Shown: positions 10,545 to 20,856 of the stretch, one piece after another
Layout: each line of letters begins with the position of its first letter
Numbering within the stretch: position 1 is the stretch's first letter
Source of the DNA: Aureobasidium sp. EXF-3400
Lineage: Eukaryota; Ascomycota; Dothideomycetes; Dothideales; Saccotheciaceae
Direction of reading: 5' to 3'
Assembly: GCA_024195585.1 (NCBI GenBank)
Contig: SWBL01000264.1
Location: 1-64,000 of the forward strand
Length of the DNA stretch: 64,000 nucleotides
Notes under the pieces: model-generated
What the model saw: only the letters and a program-made list of their open reading frames with translations
Databases searched by the model: none
Told to the model about the DNA's origin: nothing
Translations under genes and position numbers: made by a program

Positions 10545-11507
10545 ATGGCCTTTATCTACAAGCCAGAGAATTATCCCTTGTCCCAATTGGTCATTAGTCT
10601 TCAGCGCGAAGATCTTAGAGCAATCACGACCGATGATGAAGACATCGACCTTGCTCTCAAGCTGCAACTCGAAGAACTATGCATAACTGAGACCCTCATT
10701 TCCGACCACTTTGTTGCATGCAGATGCTTCGCCGAACGAGACCTGGAGCTCGAACGTACTCTCGAGGTAGCCATGCTTCGCCACGAAGCCCAGGCAGCAC
10801 TCCTGACCTGTACAGGTTGCGAGTCACTCTTCACAAAATACCAAAGCTTCAAAGCTCCTTGTGACCGCCACTACTACTGTCGCGAATGCCTGGCGAACTT
10901 CTTCGAATACACCATCGGAGACGAATCACTTTACCCGCCCAAATGCTGTGACCGCGAGATCCTCTTCGACAACGTAAAGACGCTTCTCGACGACAAGCTG
11001 GTTGCAAGATATGCGGACAAGAAGATCGAGTACGACACCGAGCCCAACAAAAGGACCTACTGCTGCGGGGACAACTGCAAGACCTTTATACCTGAGACCA
11101 GTATTGAAGACGAAGTTGCAACATGTTCCGACTGTGGCAAGAGAATTTGCACGATTTGCAAGGAAGCAGCACACCGTGGTGACTGCCCGAAGGATGAAGA
11201 TACACAGAGCTTACTCGAGCTAGCTGACAACGAAGGCTGGCAGCTCTGTTACAACACAAAGTGCCATCGCGTGGTCGCCCTCACCATCGGCTGCAATCAT
11301 ATAACGTGAGTCCCTTGCAATTTGCGATTATGGTTGACGAAGCTGACTTGGATGTGTAGGTGCGTCTGTGGCGCTGAGTTCTCCTATATCTGTGGAGCTC
11401 GCTGGAGGACTTGCAGTTGTCCTCATTTCAACGAAGAGTGGCTTATGGAAGGTGTTGACAGACCCAGACATGCTGGTCATCGTCTCTTCCAACCACCTGA
11501 GGAATGA
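10545..11507 (+). CDS. RBR-type (RING-IBR-RING2) E3 ubiquitin ligase
   Basis: Exons 10545..11305 and 11360..11507; the 54-nt intron joins AC|G so that the protein reads NHIT-CVCGAEF; 302 residues. Start chosen at MAFIYKPENYPLSQ (10545). RING1 is CTGCESLFTKYQ...CDRHYYCRECL; the IBR is YCCGDNCKTF...CSDCGKRICTICKEAAH; RING2 (Rcat) is CYNTKCHRVV...GCNHITCVCG. The catalytic cysteine by analogy with Parkin is that of GCNH. Family mechanism: ubiquitin is passed from E2 to this cysteine, then to substrate. Oddity: the usual Cys in the Rcat motif FCYxCG is Ser here (EFSYICG). Substrates unknown. Confidence 0.88.
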
Positions 11508-11772
11508 AGATCCGCAGTGATAGGCTTTCGGGTGCTGTGGCAGGGTGGTTGAAAAGAGTGACGGCCATGGTCTTGGACAAACCAATAAGATGTATCAGCG
11601 CAGTGAAGAAACGTTCTTCCCATATGGAAAAGTATGTAACGCGTATATTCGTGGTTGAAACGGGAACTACTTTGTCTTTCTGTTGTGAGGTTGTTGCTTC
11701 AAGCCTTCGAGGGAGGAGTATATGAGTCACGGACTCTAGCATGCAGGTAGGATTGCAAATGACAAAAACAAA
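11508..11772. other. Spacer between RBR gene and 5S gene, with degenerate repeat copy
   Basis: Carries the 3' end of the RBR gene, a repeat copy at 11655-11736 that matches 46878-46954, and the T-rich termination region of the 5S gene on the minus strand. Confidence 0.5.
11655..11736 (+). repeat. Degenerate dispersed repeat, copy 1
   Basis: The core 11704-11736 matches 46922-46954 at 28 of 33 positions (shared AGGAGTATAT, AGTCAC, GACTC blocks). Weaker similarity extends to about 11655 (TTG-AAAC, TACTTT blocks in the same order). The copy sits 36 bases beyond the 3' end of the 5S gene. Origin unknown; it may be a remnant of a mobile element or a shared regulatory block. Confidence 0.45.
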
Positions 11773-11891
11773 ACGTACAGCAGCAGGGATTCCCACGTGG
11801 TCACCCACCGTAGTACTAATCTGCCGTTCAACTGCTTGTGTATGGCAGAGCGGACGGGATGCCCAGTTTTCAGCTGACTGTGGCCGTACGT
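11773..11891 (-). rRNA. 5S ribosomal RNA gene, free-standing
   Basis: On the minus strand the 119-nt unit runs from ACGTACGGCC to GCTGTACGT. Ends pair as helix I over nine positions (one G-U). The invariant blocks are present: CATCCCGTCCGCTCT, then GATTAGTACTACGGTGGGTG and GGGAATCCC, which carry the TFIIIA/C-box region. Helix II also pairs (GTCAGCTG with CAGTTG-A-AC). Immediately downstream is TTTTGTTTTTG, a Pol III terminator. Several paired positions differ from the 5S I remember for Neurospora, but in compensating fashion, so the copy looks functional. Scattered single 5S genes, not in the rDNA repeat, are usual for Pezizomycotina. Confidence 0.9.
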
Positions 11892-12212
11892 ATCAGAAGC
11901 CGTTGCAGGAGGGCATATCATTCCTCAAATTGACAGTGCCAACGAAGCAAAGGAAGAATATGCAAAATGCTATGCCATTGATGTTCCTAAAGTTACGACC
12001 ACAACAAGTCGACTTTATGGTAGAAAGAAGAAGCGAAAAAAAACGAAACCGGACTGTCCTCGTAGATAATCATCATCGTGTGTGCTTTGTCTCTTCTGCA
12101 AACCCAGGACTCCCGCTAATCGCAAAAAAAAATGTTGAGTGGTCAGAAAACACCAAAAACCGAGAGCAAAGAAGGGAAGAGAAGAGAACTTGTAGGCAAA
12201 GATCCATGTGCT
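11892..12212. other. 5S upstream region and PAS-gene 3' end
   Basis: 321 bases, purine-rich (A/G runs near 12020-12060 and 12120-12190) on the plus strand. No further gene seen. Confidence 0.45.
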
Positions 12213-13818
12213 CTACCTTTTCCTGTAACCGTCAAGGCCAGGATCACCAAACATCTGTGCTGGGCTATTGCCCTTTGTCATGCCATCAAGCCCTGACCCA
12301 GAGTCACTCCTAAAAATCTCGGATTGTGCGTATGGGTCAGACTCCCACACTTCGAGGCCTTCGAGTGGTAGTGATTCTCCATGAGGTTTGCCTGCACCGT
12401 ACTGGTGAAGTGCACCGTTGATTCCAGTCAACGCCCATGCGAAAATAGCCTGGTCTCTGATGGAATTCATGAAGTCATCCTGAGCAGGTCCACCGGCTCT
12501 TACATGATCTGTCTGAGCGCTAAATGGACCTAATGATGGTGCAAAGTTTGTAGCAAATGCTTGCTGTGGGCGTGCTTCCATTGGTGGTAGAATCGGTTCC
12601 GTTGCCCAAGGAGCAGCGAAAAGACCGTTTTCGTATCTCGAACGAGCCAGTGTTGGAATCATAGGTCGTGCCCGTCTCATGCATACAACAAGACCGTCAG
12701 ATGTGCAAGATATGACTGCCTCAAGCTCGACAGGATCTCGCATGATAGGCGGCCTGACGCTTCCATCAGGTGAAGTCATAGAAGAACCTGACGATTCTTC
12801 GGCTCTGGAATCTCCAAAGATTGCCGAATGTGTGTCCTGTGCGTCTGTGCTACTGTGTCCTGACGTGGTTCGAGAATTGGAAATGTGGTTTGTCGAGTCG
12901 ATATCCATGCTTTCAGATCCTGAATGAGAGTCATTGATATCGACGCCCCCACCGATGTCCTGATCAACGCTACTCTGTGCTGTCATCTCATCGTCATCGT
13001 CACTTTCTTCGTCCATTGGCGTTGTGGCATCCTCATCTATACGGGGGTCCCGAAACCAGAATCGAAGGTAGGCTATAGAGTCGTTCGCTTTTGCGTTCTC
13101 GAGACATTTGATAGCATCTTGAAGACAATTCTCGGCGATGCAATAGTAAAAACTGCGACCCCTCATGTATTCGGCCGGAATACCAATGACCTCTTCCAGG
13201 CCCGCAGTTGCGTACATGATGGTCAAGGTTCGAGTGAAGCGGTTTAGAAACAAAGCGGCTCGCGGCTCGTGTGACGGCTTCGGGGTAGGTCGTCGAAATT
13301 TGTCGGATATATGCGACAACATGTGATAACGTGGATCACGTGGTGAGGACGAAAACAAGCGTCGAATGATGGGTGCTTCTTCAGCTCGCTCTACAAGAAG
13401 GGTTAGATGATTGATAAGTTGGTGGAGTCGTGAAGACTTACTTTGACTCGGCAAGCCGCGTCTATAGATGGATGTGCAAACGATCATAACATCATAGACG
13501 ACGGTGAAACAACATTCGACACCAGTCCATTGTCCCTCCTTATTCCGCACCCGACAGTAGGACAAGACGGCAGCCTTGTCCATCTGAACACCCTTCTTGT
13601 GAAAAGCTTGGGCGAAGGGCAATTCATCTTCGCAGAAGAACTCCCAACATGAGCGGTTGACCACCTCATCTGGTGTCCAGCCTAGGACGTCGACAATGGA
13701 ATCGGAAGAATAGAGGACACGGGCGTCAGGAGTGAGATCTGTCAGTCAATTAGCAAAGACAAGTAGAATGGGCATGCGAAAGGGTCATACCGTGGATTGA
13801 GATGAAAGTCAAGTCCAT
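12213..13818 (-). CDS. Two-PAS-domain protein of unknown signalling role
   Basis: Three exons: 13791..13818, 13442..13738, 12213..13390; 500 residues. The 28-nt first exon gives MDLTFISIHD, joined by a 52-nt intron to LTPDARVLYSSDSIVDVLGW, an N-terminal PAS domain (to about residue 105, ending VVYDVMIVCTSIYRRG). A second PAS-like region covers about 135-215 (NRFTRTLTIMYATAGLEEVI). An acidic/Ser linker with DEESDDDDE and a low-complexity tail follow. There is no GATA finger, kinase or HLH domain. Similar PAS-only proteins are widespread in Pezizomycotina; partners and ligand are unknown. The second intron (51 nt) is a multiple of three and lacks stops, so its retention would be silent to frame. 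Confidence 0.82.
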
Positions 13819-15281
13819 GGTGGCGAGTAGTTGTGGGGGAGCGGCAGAGAGGGATGTTGGTCTGTGAATATGTTTTGTGCGTGACCAGGGCAGAGTATGC
13901 AGGTTGCCACTATTGGGCGGTTGGTGCACTCTAGTCGCAGTGACCGAGGGCTCTGCAATGCAAAGATGGAGTCGGTAAGACAGGGATTCCGGTGCGCGCT
14001 CTGGCTAGCTGACGTGTGAGAAGAGCCTGATGCGTTTTCTTGGTCGGGACAGAGGCTTCAGCGTGTGGAGTTGGGTCTAGTGATTGTCGAGGCGGCAAGA
14101 GTCGTGTAGGGTCGACAAAGGCATGGGTCTCTAGCTTATATAGTGGCCCTAGTGCAGAGGGTGCAATGACGAGTCCGGCTCGGCGCTTGATTCGGACCTG
14201 ACAGGTTAAGGTCGTAGTTGCGCAACAATATACCGAGCTGTCCGTGCTAGCGACGGCGGTTCGGTTTACAATGAAGACTTGGGATGCGACGAGTACAAAG
14301 TGGTGTAAAATTGCAGCCGACAAGACTCAAAGGGCACGGTCTGATCACGCTCGCCGCCTCTGCCCGAGTCTACAAACGAGGTACTCCGTACACCCTCTCG
14401 TTTACGTCACGCTTGGCGCACTTTGTGTATTGGTTCAGGTACACCGAATGTTTGTTCAGAACCAGAGCGACGGATTCATTCTGGGCAAGAGCGACCGTCT
14501 GCTGACTTTGCGAGACAAATTTTGCGCCTTCGACACGTCGTATGCGCATTGAGCAGAAGCCGGAGACAGAGTGGTCACTAAAGCTGGTTCCTGTTGCGCA
14601 AAGTACCAGGGCTCGGCAGTCGTTACAGAGTCATGATTGACTGCCCTAGAGTCTTATCCGGCGTCAAGCTCCGCTCCCTAGTAAAATCAGCCTATGTGCA
14701 GGGAAACTGCGGGTCGGTGTCTCTCTGTCTGCCTGGGCTCGGATCGAGCTTTTCGTAATCATCTCGATTCCAAAGGACTCGCTAATTTACTTGTCGATTT
14801 ACCATGTTGCTTTTCTGTTTGCTTACTGAACACAGTAGAGACGCTTTATCATTGCAGTGCGTGTGACCTGCAGAGTGATATAATTGCACAGAGTGAAAAC
14901 AAGCGAAAGGCTGTTCGCAATTTCGCTGATGAATTTGACTGTCCTCTCGTGTTTGTCCTCAAATCAACTTCCGCAGCCAGCTCGTTCTGTACAGCGCAAG
15001 CAAACACGCAGGAATTCCGCGTTGTTCGTGCCTGCCTCTCCACACGTCCCAGTGACAGCCACTCACTCCTAATTGATTCACTGGTCCAATTCAAACCCGC
15101 TCACAGTCCATCTCACTTTCACAGCTGCCTCGCTGCACAAGCACCTCTTTGCGTCACGCGTGCATTGCCTCAATCCGGCCACCACACACCACTCCCACTC
15201 ACCATGCAACTTACATACTGAAAGCAATCGTTCATGTGAGTCTGGCTATTTGTGGATTCCGCTCAACATTGTTCTCGAACC
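13819..15281. promoter_or_regulatory. Long divergent promoter region (PAS gene / EED)
   Basis: 1.46 kb without a supported gene. A TATATA element is at 14137-14142. The last 200 bases before the EED ATG are CT/CA-rich, like a long 5' leader. Frames of 102 and 175 codons (14244-14552, 14694-15221) lack any recognised similarity and are probably chance or leader ORFs. Confidence 0.45.
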
Positions 15282-17421
15282 ATGGAGTTTCCTCAGCTGA
15301 AAGCATGGCTGCGATTACCTGTACGTTTCAAGTCTTCCGATCGTCATTTACCAAAACTCAAGCCTTTCGCTAAACATATTAAAAGGATGAAGGTCAGAAC
15401 GGTACGTACGCATCCATCTCTGCCTGCGGCAAACTCCTTTGTCCGAAAGCGAACCTCACCTGATATCGTTCGACAACTAGTCTCCATTTACGACATAAAA
15501 TTTTACCCATACACAGCGCCGGGTGAAGATCCCGTCTTTGCCGCTGTGGCAGGAAGAGAAGTAAGCCATATACAATCACCTGTTAACAAAGAGTTTGGTT
15601 ATCATTTCTGACTGTATTCAGATCTACATATGCAGGCCTATCGGCAAGTCGGCCGCCTCCAAGACTAACAATCTGGAAGTTTTGAAACTGCTTGAGGACC
15701 CTGATGTACGTCTGCAGTGCTTATGCAGTCCATTAGGCTTTGTACCATAGCTAATCACTGTTCGTAGGAAGACTCTTCTCTTAACAGTGTTGCATGGTCA
15801 ACTGACGTCGACACTGACGAGCCGCTTGTTTGTGTCGCTGGATCTGGCTCGAAAAACATCAAAATCTGGAATGTGGTTACAGGAGAGTTGGTCCGGGTAA
15901 GCTTGCTATGGCTGTATGGAAGGAGCGCGCTTACTGAGGAGTGACATCAGATTCTCTATGGACACGGCGGCGTGAGCAAGACACCAAAGATTCACAGTTG
16001 GCTCGCACTAACTTCGCAAAGGCCATCAACGACTTAGTAACATCACCAGTCTCGCCCCAGATACTCGCATCATGCTCAGCCGACTACACCATTCGGATAT
16101 GGAATTTGGATTCTGAATATCGCAGACAGCCATGTGCAGCGATTCTTTCAGGGGAGGGTCATAGGCAGACAATTCTTTCCATCGTGAGTGACCTAGCTCC
16201 GGACCCTGCACAGCGCTGACAAGTGCCACAGGCTTTCCACGACAATGGTAGGTGGCTTTTGAGCGGAGGGCAGGATACGATGATCTGCTTGGTGAGTACA
16301 ATTTTCTGTTGGGAGGGGTGCAGAGTCGTTGCTTACCAATGCAGTGGAGCATCCCGGCCGTGCCAGACGAGAATGCAGGTAAAGACAAACCGACAGTGGT
16401 GGTCTATCCACATTTTGCCAGTATCGGAATGCACTCGGATTACGTCGACTGCGTCAGATTTTGGGGTGACCTCGTTCTTTCCAAAGCATCTACAGGAAAC
16501 AACATCAAGGTCACGAGAGGAGAGATAATGCTCTGGAAGATCGACGGCTTTTATTCGGGCGATACCAATCCACCGGAGCCCCCTATGCCCGGGTATGGAA
16601 GAGCCACACGATCTGCGTTTGGCGGCGACTTTCAGCGTTTGTGTACATTCGACATGACGAACATAGAACCGTTCTATATGCGTTTCGGTCTGTTCAAGGA
16701 ACCTGGCTACCGCCCAATGCTCGTTATGGGCAACATCAAGGCTCGCTTTTCATTTTGGGATCTACAGAGGTTTGAGGAGCGCCGTGCCGCCGGCAAAACG
16801 TCATCAATGGTTGTTGATGACAAGAAGCGGATCAAAGATCTTGTCGAAGAAGTCAAGAGTCAAAGAAACTCTATTGGACAAGCCCCGGCCAATGACACAC
16901 GAGCCAGTAGTGCTACTGATAGCGATGCCAGCAACATGGTCCAAGCCGCTGCTTCTAAGAACAATAAGCGGAAAAGAGGTCTCACGGAGAAGGTTCTTAT
17001 CAATAACACAGTAAGAGCCAACAGTGCCGCGAGCGACTCTACGAGAGCAAGTAGTCGTGCGAGCAAGCATCCTGGAGGTATGTGATCCAAGCAATCTATC
17101 CAATCTACCAATGCTCTAACCTTGTCAAAAGTTTCACTCGTTTTTCGTAACTCACACCTTCCTGCACCTGGCCCTACATCGGCCCTTGCCGCTCCCGCTA
17201 TGACTCCAGACTCGATGTCTGAGGACGCGACCACGGAGCCGGAGAAACCTCCACGCCACATGAGGAATTATGTCCGACACGCCGCTCATAAGACGACGGT
17301 GGTCGCTTGTCCCATTGATTTTGCGTGCAGAGCAGTGGATTGGAGTCTTGACGGCAAGTGGTGTGTTGGAGTTGGCGATCACGGCATGATTGCCATATTC
17401 GGACGCTGGATGGACAAATGA
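15282..17421 (+). CDS. EED: EED/ESC homologue, WD40 subunit of Polycomb PRC2
   Basis: Nine exons: 15282..15405, 15481..15560, 15622..15705, 15768..15896, 15951..15971, 16022..16183, 16232..16291, 16345..17077, 17132..17421; all junctions keep frame; 560 residues. The sequence runs FDIKFYPYT-like (IYDIKFYPYTAPGEDPVFA), VCVAGSGSKNIKIWNV, YGHGG-AINDL, ASCSADYTIRIWNL, LLSGGQDTMICL-W, then MHSDYVDCVRFWGDLVLSKA, the diagnostic EED segment, and a closing blade CRAVDWSLDGKWCVGVGDHG. EED binds H3K27me3 and activates the EZH2-type methyltransferase of PRC2. A charged Ser/Thr insert (about 370-480) before the last blade is the main deviation. Exon 5 is only 21 nt. Confidence 0.88.
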
Positions 17422-17829
17422 CATCAACTTGAGGGTTTCGAGCGACAAAGACGCAAAGCGTTAGCGTTGCTGTTAGCAAGTGCACGTCAACCGTGGGCTA
17501 AGAGTCTATATCGACGACTCTAAGGAAGAACAACTACTCTCGCCGATCAGCCTCATTAGGACCTCGAAGATGAAGCCAGGGCTTTTTCTCGGCAGCATCA
17601 TCATCTGGCACGCCGGCATAACATATCAAGGGGTATTGATTTCATTAGGAAAGCAAATTCATGGTAGCTCTCAGAAGAACTGAACCGGCAGAAGGATGAA
17701 AGCAAAGCAAAATGCATCTGTTAGAAACACGGCTATGATATCGATAAGAGCCCTCAGTATACAATTGTGACTATCTAGGTTACGCATCAACTACTAATAG
17801 CGAAAAGACACATCGATTCTTCCACTTTG
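17422..17829. other. Convergent intergenic region
   Basis: 408 bases between two stop codons. Nothing beyond 3' untranslated sequence is seen. Confidence 0.5.
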
Positions 17830-19404
17830 TTATCCTAGCCCCAGCATCCACTTGACAATTACCCAGATTATGCTAACAGGCCAGAGCATGATTGCCAGCA
17901 CTCTTCCTACAGCCGTTCCAATGCGCACGACAATCGCAATACAGCATAATACCACGATCGCCCTTGTGGCCATAAGCGTTAGAGCCTTGATCGCCTGCCA
18001 ACGTTCAACGGGTTTAGAGGCCGCATCTGACAGTATGTGGATGGCTTGAGTGAGACCAATGTTGACCCCTTGCCGCGACCCATCACACCTAGATGATGCT
18101 GGTCTCCAGAAAATCTGGTTGATGGCCCATGCCAAGAACCCAACTACTTGAGTCTCAAGAGGAGAGAGCGACTCAGCCATGGATGTAGCTGAGATAGCAG
18201 CGGTGCTCGAATGACTAAGATAAGGTGGAGGTGGGGTAGAGGTATACTCGCGAGGTATGGATGCACTCTTTTCATGATGTTCCTTTGTGGCCAGGCCGTC
18301 GGGATGAACGACACGAACTCTAGGCAACTGTCGCAGATCCTGGAAGCGGGAAGTGTTGGAGTTGGATCGCGTGCGTTCGGCTCTTCCCAAAGTAGGACTT
18401 TTGCTTGCAGGAGCCACCTTTTCTCGCGCTGAGGACGACGTTGTTACACTCACGCCAGAATCTCTACGCTCATAACCGGGTGCTGGCGAACATACGGACT
18501 TCCGAGGTGAGCGTGGAGACTCGCATGACGCAGCAAATCCAGGGAACGCGGACATCGGTGGAGAAGAGGCGGGTGTCCTATTTTGTTCTGTGGCACTGTC
18601 CTCTTCCTTGGGTGATGAGGAGCTAGGGTTGCTAAAGTCTCGCAAGGCCTTTGTGGCTTGGGCAAACTTTCGTGGTCCAGCACCGATACTGTGCATCCTG
18701 CCATTCATTCCTTCTTTGTGTGAAAGACGTTGTGCTTTGTCTTTGTAATACTGCACGGCCTTGTCTTGATCTGCTTGTCGGTATGGCTGTGGATCTTTGG
18801 CTGTTGGCATGGGAATCACAAAGCTATCTTCGCTTGCGTTGAAGTCGGCTCTCGTGGCTGATGAGTTGGCTGCGGTGGTCCTGGAACATCCGGCTTCTGT
18901 ATCTGGTTCCATGTTCCATCCTGTCGAGTCTTGACGCCATCGGCCCCTGGGTCCTGCTGGTCTTTGTCGATGGCTTGCTACATGTGGCTCTTCAGTTGAT
19001 CGAGCCTTTGGAGAAGAATTCGGTGGTCGTATGTAATCGCTTCCGAATAGTGAAAGTGCTTCGGCAGGCGATATAGGAGTTCTGGGAGTGAGGTTTGTTA
19101 CAACACTCGGACTGATCAGACCGGTCCTTGGGTTGGCCGCGCGTGCTGTAAGATAATCGTCGGTGCCTCGGACACCCATCTTTACGCTTTTAAAATGTCG
19201 CTGTGGTATTCTAGGTGGACTGCGAAAAGTGTCTCTCAACCATACTCTTTTCTGTAAATGATGATGATTTGAGGCCGGACAATGATAAGCACTGGTCGAT
19301 AAATTGTGTTTTCGTGAGGGATTGGCTTTGAGGTTTTCAGCGGATAGTCGAGCAAGCAAATTGTGAAGTTGTTGGGTGACGATGTCAGTATTTCTAGCAT
19401 CCAT
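17830..19404 (-). CDS. Ser/Pro-rich protein with C-terminal membrane anchor, unknown
   Basis: Single exon. The first in-frame ATG is 19404 (MDARNTDIV, 524 residues). The start at 19179 (MGVRGTDDYLTARAANPRTG, 449 residues) is a credible alternative because the sequence looks more conserved and structured from there. Most of the chain is low-complexity with phospho-site-like SP/TP motifs (SPRSPRKS, SNSNTSRF). The last 130 residues hold a hydrophobic stretch (VVGFLAWAINQIFW) and two transmembrane helices (RAIVVLCCIAIVV and VLAIMLWPVSIIWVIV). It may sit in the ER or nuclear envelope with a long cytosolic N-terminus. I do not recognise a named family. Confidence 0.72.
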   Translation of the reverse strand: MDARNTDIVTQQLHNLLARLSAENLKANPSRKHNLSTSAYHCPASNHHHLQKRVWLRDTFRSPPRIPQRHFKSVKMGVRGTDDYLTARAANPRTGLISPSVVTNLTPRTPISPAEALSLFGSDYIRPPNSSPKARSTEEPHVASHRQRPAGPRGRWRQDSTGWNMEPDTEAGCSRTTAANSSATRADFNASEDSFVIPMPTAKDPQPYRQADQDKAVQYYKDKAQRLSHKEGMNGRMHSIGAGPRKFAQATKALRDFSNPSSSSPKEEDSATEQNRTPASSPPMSAFPGFAASCESPRSPRKSVCSPAPGYERRDSGVSVTTSSSAREKVAPASKSPTLGRAERTRSNSNTSRFQDLRQLPRVRVVHPDGLATKEHHEKSASIPREYTSTPPPPYLSHSSTAAISATSMAESLSPLETQVVGFLAWAINQIFWRPASSRCDGSRQGVNIGLTQAIHILSDAASKPVERWQAIKALTLMATRAIVVLCCIAIVVRIGTAVGRVLAIMLWPVSIIWVIVKWMLGLG

Positions 19405-19610
19405 GGATGAGAGGAGGAATGTGGTTTTGGTTGCGCTGTCAACCAACAACGGTTGTGGTTCACAACCGGAATCTGGGGGGGAACACCTTCCGACGCGTTA
19501 CTATCTCAATCGCTGCTTCCAAAATCGAAACCATTATTGACAGCTGATGATGGAAAGCCGTTGATGATGCGTCGCAAGCCCGCAAGTCGCAATTTCCGTC
19601 CTGTAGGATT

Positions 19611-20856
19611 TCAGTTGTCTCCAATCGCATCGACCTCTGCGTATTGCATCCATTGATCGTTGTTGGCTTTTTTCCAGACTTGCACCAGTCCATCGTCACC
19701 AGTAGATACTAATAAATCGCCTATCGAGGTCAGTCCATGGTCTCTGCAAAGATCACTAGCTCGCACTTACCCATCTGCGAAAAGCCGACCCGCCAGACCG
19801 CTCCGCTGTGAGCAGATAACTCAGCTGCAAGTCTTGCTTCCTGGTTGACTCTACCTGGGCGTCCTTGTTCCTCGTTTCTTCCGCTTCGTGGCCCTGCTGC
19901 AAGTCCAGCGCCTATGCCTGACTGGTTGGGTTTAGAATATGTCGGTGACTTGAGTCCAGGTGGGACTTCTGTAGCATGTTTAGGTGGTGATGCTGAAGTT
20001 TCGGAGATGCCTGGAGTATGCAACTCATATACACGAACAACACCATCTTTGCTGGCAGTTGCGATCACGTCGAAGCCGCGCATTGAGCCATTTGCCCAGG
20101 AAACATCTCGTATTAACGCATCCGATCCTTTGAGCTCGGCAGCTGTGTAGAATTTGCGATCCTTGTCACTGCGGAATATCTTGACGGTATCCATGACCGA
20201 AACAGCCAAAGACAGACTTTTTCGATCAAGCCCAGCCATTATAGCAGGCCATGCCGGGAGCTTCTCGTGATGCCAGCTTAAACGAAAGCCAGTCTCTTCG
20301 GTTCTTTGCGGAGTCTTGCATAGGTAGTCTTGCCACAGAATTTGCCATTCTGAGAGATTATCGTGATCAACAGGCTCACAAATTGTCAGTTGCCCGTCGC
20401 GGGAGATGACAGCCAGATATGTCTCGGTGCCGATATTTTTGAAGTCCAGAGACATGTACGGTACGCGTGTCGCCGAAGGTTGCTGATATATTTTCTTGAA
20501 TCGACGGCCAGAAAGAGGTGCTTCAAGTACATCTTCCTGCCACACGCGTAGAAGGCCGTCTTCTCCAATGCTTCCTATAATTTCGCCCACAAAAGGGCCG
20601 TTCCATTTGACCTGATGACGGTTAAAAAGATATTCAGTGATCCAATTCCACGGTATTGACTTACATCTGTCACTTCTGCGTCGTGTGCTTTCCACACATC
20701 GGTCACCGTCCATCCATCGTCCTTTCTGTCCCAGACTTTCAATCGATGGTCGGATGACGCCGTGACCATGCGTGTACCGTAGAAGTTGTAGTCCACCGCT
20801 AGCACGAGATCATGATGCCCATGACTGAAATGGTGGAAAGCATTGTTGGTGGCCAT
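19611..20856 (-). CDS. SEH1: Nucleoporin SEH1-type WD40 protein
   Basis: Three exons: 20665..20856, 19771..20611, 19611..19720, with introns of 53 and 50 nt in frame; 380 residues. Starts MATNNAFHHFSHGHHDLVLA, and WD repeats run DYNFYGTRMVTASSDHRLKVW, WNGPFVGEIIGSIGEDGLLRV, DVIATASKDGVVRVYEL and, after a Gly/Pro-rich loop, HSGAVWRVGFSQM-GDLLVST. The last exon completes the final blade (DDGLVQVWKKANN). This order and the DxxxYGxRxxTxSSD opening are typical of Seh1/Sec13. Family role: Y-complex of the nuclear pore, and the SEACAT (GATOR2) regulator of TORC1 at the vacuole. Confidence 0.9.

Noticed and set aside
4128..14000. Secondary-metabolite or catabolic gene cluster including the phenol hydroxylase
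   Set aside because: Neighbouring genes (secreted protein, beta-lactamase-fold enzyme, RBR ligase, PAS protein) include no synthase, transporter or cluster regulator, and spacing and orientation do not suggest one unit.
14694..15221. 175-codon ORF upstream of EED
   Set aside because: No domain, no signal peptide and no recognised similarity; the region looks like promoter and CT-rich leader of EED.
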